From the NCBI GenBank assembly GCA_902494945.1, contig CABUVF010000003.1, positions 1 to 37,315 of the forward strand: a stretch of 37,315 nt of DNA, in the 5' to 3' direction. Source of the DNA: an uncultured Collinsella sp. GTDB taxonomy: Bacteria; Actinomycetota; Coriobacteriia; Coriobacteriales; Coriobacteriaceae. Positions 32,527-37,315 of the stretch are shown here, piece after piece; the first letter of the stretch is position 1, and each line of letters opens with the position of its first letter. Under the pieces are notes generated by a model. It worked only from the letters and a program-made list of their open reading frames with translations, had not been told where the DNA came from and did no database searches. The position numbers were made by a program, and so were the translations under genes.

Positions 32527-34296
32527 ATGCCTATGACAGACGAGCTGGACCCCCAGACTCAACAGCATATTGATGATTCCGCAGACGTCACCGCAGATGC
32601 TGACGCTGTGACCTGCGATGATATTGGCCTCGACGACCCCATCTTAGACGAAAGCGCTACGGCGGAAACCCCTGGCGCCGAAGATGCAGACGAGCAAAAC
32701 GACGATGCGCCCACTCAGGACGACCACCCCGTACAGGATGCCGCTCCGCAAGCTGCGGGCCCTATCGAGGTTTCTTCGGAAGAAGAGCTCGACGCCGTCA
32801 TGGACTCCATGATGGATGCCGTCAAAGCGATGAAAGACGCCGTGGCCGACGCTGACGTTGACGCCGAGGAAGGGGAGGCCGCCGAGGCAGCCTCGACCTT
32901 CGTACCCGGCGAGACTCCGGTTGCCGACCAGGGCAGCACCATGCCCTCGTTTCTGCAGCTCGAGCATCCCACGATTGGCACCGATGCGGTCGACCCGCAC
33001 GCAGCAGGCTTTTCTGTGATCGAAGGCGGTACCGGCAATATCGCCGTGCCGCATACTGCCGATGCGGACGCTGCCGACACCGCTCGCCCGACTGCCCCGC
33101 ACTCCCCCGCCGCGAGCCGCGATCTGGGGACCGCTGTCTCGAACACTGCGAACGCCGTGGGCACCTTTATCGCCCAGGGCGCCTCGGCCATGCGCGAGAT
33201 GAACGCCGCGAAAAAGGCACTTGCCGATGCCCGCGCCCACCTGGCCGAACTTGAGCAGCGCATTGCCGATCAGGCCGAGGAACTCGAGACGCGCCAGGAT
33301 ATCGCAGGCCGCTACGACCAGATCGTCGCCGACCAGCGCCAGGCGATTGCCACGACCCAAAAGACTGCAGCGGCCGCCGAGATTGACCGTGATACCCACG
33401 CCGCCAAAGCGACAGAGCTCAAGGGTCAGCTCGAACAAATGAAGACAGAGGATGACGCGACTGAGCTCCGTCTGAAGGCCGCGCTCGACGCCGTGGAGGC
33501 CCGCGAGGCGAGCTCGCGCGAGACCGGCAACCGCCTCGTTCGACGTCTTGAGGATTCCAAGCGCATCCGCGACAAGGTGAAGGCCGAGCGAGACGCCGGC
33601 ATTGCGGCCGCACAACAAACCGTCGACGCCACGCGCGCCCAGCTCGAGACGCTGCGTCATGAGTATGCCGAGCTGCAACGCAATCCCTCGGCAAATCCCG
33701 CCAACTATACGGTGCGCACCAGCGAGCTCTCGATGCAGATTTCCGACACGGCAGATGCCCTGCGTAAAGCCGAAGAAGATGTCCCGCGCATCACCGCCGA
33801 CCTTGAGCACTCGCTTGCCGCAGCCGAGCAGGCCGTCGAGCAGGCTCAAGCCCCTATCGCCGACGCAAAACGCGCGCACCAAGCCGTGACGACCGAAGCC
33901 GATGCCGCGCGCGACGAGCTGCAGACGGCGAAGACCGCCGCCGCGACTCGTCAGCGCGAACTGCGCGAGAAGATCGCCGCGGAGGACAAGGCACGCCGCG
34001 AGCAGGAGCAGACCATCGCCAACGCCCAAGCAGATGCCGCACATGCACAGTCGATCATCGAGCAGGCGACCGAGGTGCACGACCACCCAGAAATCACTGA
34101 GTCGCTTGCAGGATCCTTGGCCCGAGACAAAGCCGAACACGCCGAGACCGAGCAAGAAGTCGACCAGCTCGAGGCCGCCGAAGACGACGTACGAGAGCGC
34201 ACCCGCGACTCACGCATCAAATTCACCGGCGCCATCGTCTGCATCGTCGCCGCAATCCTGGCGATCATCCTAGTCTGGCTGTTCGCAAGCAAGTAG
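32527..34296 (+). CDS. Tail-anchored coiled-coil protein
   Basis: A 589-residue protein of unknown function. Residues 1-130 are strongly acidic and probably disordered; residues about 225-560 are a long Ala/Glu/Lys/Arg-rich coiled coil (ADARAHLAELEQRIADQAEE and following heptads); residues about 566-586 form one transmembrane helix (GAIVCIVAAILAIILVWLF) ending in ASK. This layout places the coiled coil in the cytoplasm, anchored by its C-terminus, as in cell-shape, division or septum-associated proteins. GAGGAG is 3 bases before ATG 32527 and 9 before ATG 32533, so the start may be the second. The stop TAG is provided by repeat P (copy 2). Confidence 0.8.
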   Translation: MPMTDELDPQTQQHIDDSADVTADADAVTCDDIGLDDPILDESATAETPGAEDADEQNDDAPTQDDHPVQDAAPQAAGPIEVSSEEELDAVMDSMMDAVKAMKDAVADADVDAEEGEAAEAASTFVPGETPVADQGSTMPSFLQLEHPTIGTDAVDPHAAGFSVIEGGTGNIAVPHTADADAADTARPTAPHSPAASRDLGTAVSNTANAVGTFIAQGASAMREMNAAKKALADARAHLAELEQRIADQAEELETRQDIAGRYDQIVADQRQAIATTQKTAAAAEIDRDTHAAKATELKGQLEQMKTEDDATELRLKAALDAVEAREASSRETGNRLVRRLEDSKRIRDKVKAERDAGIAAAQQTVDATRAQLETLRHEYAELQRNPSANPANYTVRTSELSMQISDTADALRKAEEDVPRITADLEHSLAAAEQAVEQAQAPIADAKRAHQAVTTEADAARDELQTAKTAAATRQRELREKIAAEDKARREQEQTIANAQADAAHAQSIIEQATEVHDHPEITESLAGSLARDKAEHAETEQEVDQLEAAEDDVRERTRDSRIKFTGAIVCIVAAILAIILVWLFASK

Positions 34297-34349
34297 TCAT
34301 TGGGGACGTTCTTAAACGACTAGTCAAACAAGAACGTCCCCAACGACTA
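34293..34349. repeat. Repeat P, copy 2, supplying the stop codon of the coiled-coil gene
   Basis: Arms 34293-34313 and 34330-34349 are almost identical to copy 1 (31193-31250), including the loop with GACTAGTC. The TAG of its opening GTAG (34294-34296) is the stop codon of the upstream gene. Confidence 0.9.
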
Positions 34350-34359
34350 GCCCAATGAC

Positions 34360-34423
34360 GAGAGTGGATAATCTCCCACTTTGAGCCCCCAAGCAGGCCA
34401 AAAACGGGAGATTATCCACTCTC
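34360..34423. repeat. Repeat H, copy 2: GGATAATCTCCC hairpin
   Basis: Arms 34360-34377 and 34406-34423 are a perfect 18-bp inverted repeat. Relative to copy 1 the arm changes GAGCGTGG to GAGAGTGG, and the other arm changes CCACGCTC to CCACTCTC, so pairing is kept. Confidence 0.9.
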
Positions 34424-34431
34424 ATTCTGCA

Positions 34432-34464
34432 GGCACTCATTTAAGTACGTCCCCAATGAGTACC
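34432..34464. repeat. Short GACGTAC palindrome between repeats H and S
   Basis: GGCACTCATT (34432-34441) pairs with AATGAGTACC (34455-34464), one mismatch, around TAAGTACGTCCCC. A truncated relative of repeat P with a different stem and a similar core. Confidence 0.65.
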
Positions 34465-34465
34465 T

Positions 34466-34628
34466 GCCGATGCTTTGGCAAAGTCAGCGAAAACGCCCCT
34501 AAGCGAGCAAGGTGACGTGAAAGAGGGGGGCATTGACCTTCTGGTCATGCCCGACGATTGAACGTCAGATTGCCGCTTAGGGGGGTTTGCAGCGTCGGCC
34601 GGTTACGGCGTTTGTAAAACGCCGTAAC
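34466..34628. repeat. Structured repeat S, copy 2
   Basis: Same order as copy 1: outer arms GCCGATGCT (34466-34474) and AGCGTCGGC (34591-34599); a main stem 34491-34505 with 34574-34588 whose sequence (CCCCTAAGCG/CGCTTAGGGG) is unlike copy 1 yet still pairs; a distal stem GGGCATTGACC/GGTCATGCCC (34528-34538, 34543-34552) capped by the same TTCT; and the hairpin GTTACGGCGTTT/AAACGCCGTAAC (34602-34628), which touches the queA stop codon. Confidence 0.85.
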
Positions 34629-35846
34629 CTACAAAATGAGCATCGCGTCGCCAAAGCTGAAGAAGCGGTAGCGCTCTTCGATAGCAGCGGCGTAGGCATC
34701 CATGATCTGGTCGCGGGTGGCAAGCGCGCTCACAAGCATCATGAGTGTAGAGCGAGGCACGTGGAAGTTCGTGATCAACGCGTCGACCACGTGATAGGTC
34801 GAGCCGGGCATGAGGTAGAGCTGCGTCGTAGCGTTCTCGCGCGCCACGATGTCGCCGCGGCCGAGCGTATCGGCCCCATCCTCGCGGCCCTCAAAATAGC
34901 GCGCCGTCACGGCCGGATCGGACACCGGCGCATCGGCGTCAAACGCGCTCTCGAGCGAGCGCACCGCCGTGGTACCGACAGCGATCACACGATGGCCCTC
35001 GGCCTTCGCCTTATGCACGGCGTCGACAACCTCCTGTGACACGTGGTAGCGCTCGGTGTGCATGACGTGCTGCGTGGGGTCGTCCTCCTCCACCAGACGG
35101 AAGGTATCAATACCCACCTCGAGCTCGACGGCGGCAAACTTCGCGCCCTTGGCCTCGATAGCGGCCATGAGCTCGGGGGTAAAGTGCAGACCCGCCGTAG
35201 GAGCGGCAGCCGAGTGCTCCTCCTTCATGGCGTAGACGGTCTGGTACTTCTCGGGATCGTCCTCGTAATCGGTAATGTAGGGCGGCAGCGGCACGTGACC
35301 GGCAGCATGAATGGCCTCGTCGAGCGTGCGCGGCTCGCCGGCGGCATTGCAGCCGGCCGGCTCAAAGCGCACCAGACGGCCTCCGCGGCTATCGGAGACA
35401 AAGTCGATGACCTCGGCCGTCAGCACCACGGGAGCCCCCTCGGGCGCATGGGCGCCACCGGCTCGATACTCAATCTGAGCACCGGGCTTCAGACGCTTGC
35501 CCGGCTTGACCAGACACTCCCAAACGTGACCCAGCGGGTCAACATCCTCGCGACGCTTGAGCAGCAGCGTCTCGACCACGCCACCCGAGCCGGCTTTGCG
35601 ACCGATCAGGCGGGCCGGCATCACGCGCGTCTTGTTGATGACGAGCACATCGCCCGGCTCGATATAGTCGATGATGTCGCGGAAGATGCGGTGCTCGACG
35701 GTGCCGCCATGCTCCAGCGGCGTTCCTGCCTGGGAGCCTTTGCGATCCACCACCAGCAGGCGGCAGGAGTCCCGCGGCTCGGCAGGAGCCTGGGCAATCA
35801 GTTCCTCAGGAAGGTTATAGTCAAAATCATCGGTACGCATAGACAC
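34629..35846 (-). CDS. queA: S-adenosylmethionine:tRNA ribosyltransferase-isomerase QueA
   Basis: A 405-residue QueA, which transfers and isomerises the ribose of SAM onto preQ1 in tRNA to give epoxyqueuosine. Family tracts are DFDYNLPEELIAQAP near the start, VLVINKTRVMPARL, PTAGLHFT, VGIDTFRLV, AVGTTAVRSLE and TNFHVPRSTLMMLV. It is longer than many homologues (about 350), from insertions such as YEDDPEKYQTVYAM. The GTG start at 35846 has AAGGAG eight bases upstream; ATG at 35840 is an alternative. It follows queH on the same strand with a 64-base gap. Confidence 0.96.
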   Translation of the reverse strand: MSMRTDDFDYNLPEELIAQAPAEPRDSCRLLVVDRKGSQAGTPLEHGGTVEHRIFRDIIDYIEPGDVLVINKTRVMPARLIGRKAGSGGVVETLLLKRREDVDPLGHVWECLVKPGKRLKPGAQIEYRAGGAHAPEGAPVVLTAEVIDFVSDSRGGRLVRFEPAGCNAAGEPRTLDEAIHAAGHVPLPPYITDYEDDPEKYQTVYAMKEEHSAAAPTAGLHFTPELMAAIEAKGAKFAAVELEVGIDTFRLVEEDDPTQHVMHTERYHVSQEVVDAVHKAKAEGHRVIAVGTTAVRSLESAFDADAPVSDPAVTARYFEGREDGADTLGRGDIVARENATTQLYLMPGSTYHVVDALITNFHVPRSTLMMLVSALATRDQIMDAYAAAIEERYRFFSFGDAMLIL

Positions 35847-35910
35847 GTCGGATTCTCCTTATATAGCTAAAGTCCGCTCTACATCCTAGCAGGCTGACGT
35901 CCCAAATGAA

Positions 35911-36492
35911 CTACTTTTTGGCAGCTTTGCGCTCGTCGCGGATGCGGGCGCGGTCCATGGCCGCCTCGACGGCCGAAAAGCGGCAGCCACAGTAGTTCTG
36001 CCGATACATGCCCAGCTCGCGCGAACGACGCGTGGCCTCGGGGTAATACGGGCGAAAATCGCGAATGACCGGGGCGAGCCCATGTGCCGCCGCCAAGCGC
36101 TCAAGCACGTCATTACAGGTTTCGAACAGCTGATACGGCGAGACGGCGAGCGTCGTACCCACATATTCGAACCCGCGCTCCTGGGCCACGCGGCACGCCT
36201 CGGCCAAGCGCAAGGCATAGCACGCGCGACAGCGACGGGGCCGATCGGCACCCAGCGGTGCCACGCCGGTCTCCCAGCGATCGCGGTCCTCCCCTGCCTC
36301 GATGAGCTCGATGTCGCCATCGGCACACCACCGGCGCAGCTCGTCCAAACGACGCTGCCATTCATCGCGCGGTTGAATATTGGGGTTGGTCCAGCAAATC
36401 GTGGGCTCAAACCCTTCCTCGCGCAGCAGGCGAACCGGCTCCAGCGAGCACGGCGCGCAGCAAGCATGCAGCAGCAACGGCTTCATCAACAT
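35911..36492 (-). CDS. queH: Epoxyqueuosine reductase QueH
   Basis: A 193-residue QueH (formerly DUF208), the cobalamin-independent enzyme that reduces epoxyqueuosine to queuosine in tRNA. All expected cysteines are visible: HACCAPC near residue 11, RCRACY in the middle and YCGC near the end, for iron-sulfur and redox functions. It replaces QueG, which is not present in the window. ATG at 36492, or ATG at 36486 which has better spacing from GGGGA. It lies upstream of queA and downstream of the membrane zincin gene. Confidence 0.95.
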   Translation of the reverse strand: MLMKPLLLHACCAPCSLEPVRLLREEGFEPTICWTNPNIQPRDEWQRRLDELRRWCADGDIELIEAGEDRDRWETGVAPLGADRPRRCRACYALRLAEACRVAQERGFEYVGTTLAVSPYQLFETCNDVLERLAAAHGLAPVIRDFRPYYPEATRRSRELGMYRQNYCGCRFSAVEAAMDRARIRDERKAAKK

Positions 36493-36522
36493 CCCCGTCC
36501 CAGAAAAATCATCGCAAAAAGA

Positions 36523-37092
36523 CTACCTTGCGAAAAAGCGCACGCCAAAGGATGTGTCTTCGCAGGCAACAATGCGGCGGTCGCGCAAAATGGTCCGCAC
36601 GTAATACCAATCACCCACACAGCCCGACAAGTGCAGACCAGCCGCCAGGTAGCACAGCAGCGGATAGCCCGAGAACGCAAACCCCAGGGCAAACGCCACC
36701 GTCAAGGCAACCGTCGGCGCCAGGCAAATCGCCATATACCGCATGCGCGAATACACAATCCCCTCGGCGCAGGCGTAAATCATGCAGGTTTCGAGGTTCG
36801 CCCCAAAGGTCACGTGCGCACCGGCGGGCGCAAACAGCTTAAAGAACACCGCGTGCACCAGCTCGTGCACGGCAAATGACTCCGCCGTAACCGCAGCCAA
36901 GCCGACTATCCAGCCCAAGACCGCCGTCCAGCCGCCCGCGTCGGCCGCATCCAGATCCGCAGGCCCACCCAGCAGCATAAACACCGGCACCAAGCACACG
37001 GCAAATACGCCAAGCACGGCCATCCCCCACACAAAGCAGGCGTGTAGGAAATCCTCGTCTTCAAACGCATGTATGTTGGAAATCTCATTCAT
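36523..37092 (-). CDS. Membrane zincin, DUF3267-like
   Basis: A 189-residue protein with about four hydrophobic segments and HELVH in the second (VHELVHAVFF), followed late by HLSGCVGDWY, whose aspartate may be the third ligand. This matches the DUF3267 group of putative membrane metallopeptidases related in plan to site-2 proteases. Substrate unknown. ATG at 37092 has only a weak binding site (AAGATGCT), and TATCCT just upstream could be a -10 with a very short leader. It is 30 bases ahead of queH. Confidence 0.8.
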   Translation of the reverse strand: MNEISNIHAFEDEDFLHACFVWGMAVLGVFAVCLVPVFMLLGGPADLDAADAGGWTAVLGWIVGLAAVTAESFAVHELVHAVFFKLFAPAGAHVTFGANLETCMIYACAEGIVYSRMRYMAICLAPTVALTVAFALGFAFSGYPLLCYLAAGLHLSGCVGDWYYVRTILRDRRIVACEDTSFGVRFFAR

Positions 37093-37137
37093 AGCATCTT
37101 AGGATAGCGCCCCCGTCACGCACCCGCCCGCATGTGC

Positions 37138-37143
37138 GATAAT
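37138..37143 (+). promoter_or_regulatory. Extended -10 box for the last gene
   Basis: TGCGATAAT gives a -10 GATAAT with the extended TGN element on the plus strand, about 80 bases before the ATG at 37225. No clear -35 was seen. Confidence 0.45.
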
Positions 37144-37224
37144 GTCGAACGATATGCACGAATTGACCACTGCGTCGCCGAGCCCCGCGCCCGGCTGCGC
37201 TCTCACCATATGCGAAGGAGTCCC

Positions 37225-37315
37225 ATGGCATCCAAATACTCCATGAACGACCGTCCCAGCTGGCCTCGCCGCGCCATCGTTACCGCCGGCGAGCCCTACG
37301 GCAACAAGGGCCTTC
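37225..37315 (+). CDS. Start of a probable class I aminoacyl-tRNA synthetase (cut by window end)
   Basis: ATG at 37225 follows GAAGGAG at four bases. Only 30 codons are present: MASKYSMNDRPSWPRRAIVT then AGEPYGNKGL. The AGxPYGNKGL tract is the strand leading to the HIGH motif in methionyl-type class I synthetases (expected next: HFGH). This is a motif-based guess from a short fragment; the HIGH motif itself is outside the window. Confidence 0.55.
   Translation, partial: MASKYSMNDRPSWPRRAIVTAGEPYGNKGL

Noticed and set aside
32644..34155. A 503-residue minus-strand open frame
   Set aside because: Antisense to the coiled-coil gene. The repetitive Ala/Glu/Lys codons of the coiled coil give an open Leu/Gly-rich reverse frame.

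Overview
The window reads as chromosomal DNA of a high-GC, gut-type actinobacterium of the class Coriobacteriia, most likely Collinsella. This is an inference from protein character (PstSCAB, PepV-like dipeptidase, QueA/QueH/Tgt, an SDR, a LOG protein), codon use, and many intergenic palindromes built on GGGAC/GTCCC cores, which I associate with that group. No tRNA, rRNA or CRISPR array was seen.

Layout. 1-7.7 kb is core sequence, all on the minus strand: a palindrome at the left edge; an MntR/DtxR-type regulator; an operon of an Uup-like ABC-F ATPase and a Cof-type HAD phosphatase; then the phosphate uptake operon pstS-pstC-pstA-pstB (no phoU) with its terminator. A possible 23-residue arginine-rich peptide gene lies at 7.6 kb. 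7.9-21.2 kb is an accessory island. It starts with a convergent sce7726/sce7725 pair, of which sce7725 is co-directional with a HigB-type toxin and a HigA-ImmA fusion. Next, reading on the minus strand, is a compact five-gene restriction-modification operon: D12-class adenine methylase, Eco57I-like adenine methylase, a 173-residue unknown, an McrB-like GTPase lacking a DNA-binding N-terminus, and an McrC-like nuclease. The island closes with a zinc-ribbon orphan and a decayed prophage piece (terminase and portal pseudogenes around an intact 63-residue ORF).

21.3-24.5 kb is core again: a PepV-like M20 dipeptidase, a Gph-like HAD phosphatase, and a divergent DegV protein. 25.1-28.8 kb is a second small accessory block: a 994-residue primase-helicase-PLD protein of the TOTE conflict type, facing a DinJ-YafQ toxin-antitoxin pair. 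From 28.9 kb to the end come LOG, tgt, an SDR oxidoreductase, a tail-anchored coiled-coil protein, queA, queH, a membrane zincin (DUF3267-like) and the start of a probable class I aminoacyl-tRNA synthetase. Tgt, QueA and QueH together cover preQ1 insertion, epoxyqueuosine formation and its reduction to queuosine.

Most notable: (1) the GTPase-dependent R-M operon with two m6A methylases, similar in plan to BsuMI/LlaI/LlaJI systems; (2) the toxin/HigA-ImmA/sce7725-sce7726 cluster beside it; (3) the TOTE protein whose terminal PLD domain has lost the HxK catalytic residues; (4) a composite repeat present twice (31.1-31.4 and 34.3-34.6 kb) containing a large foldable element whose main stem differs between copies but stays paired; and (5) palindromes of several kinds placed on or within a few bases of stop codons.
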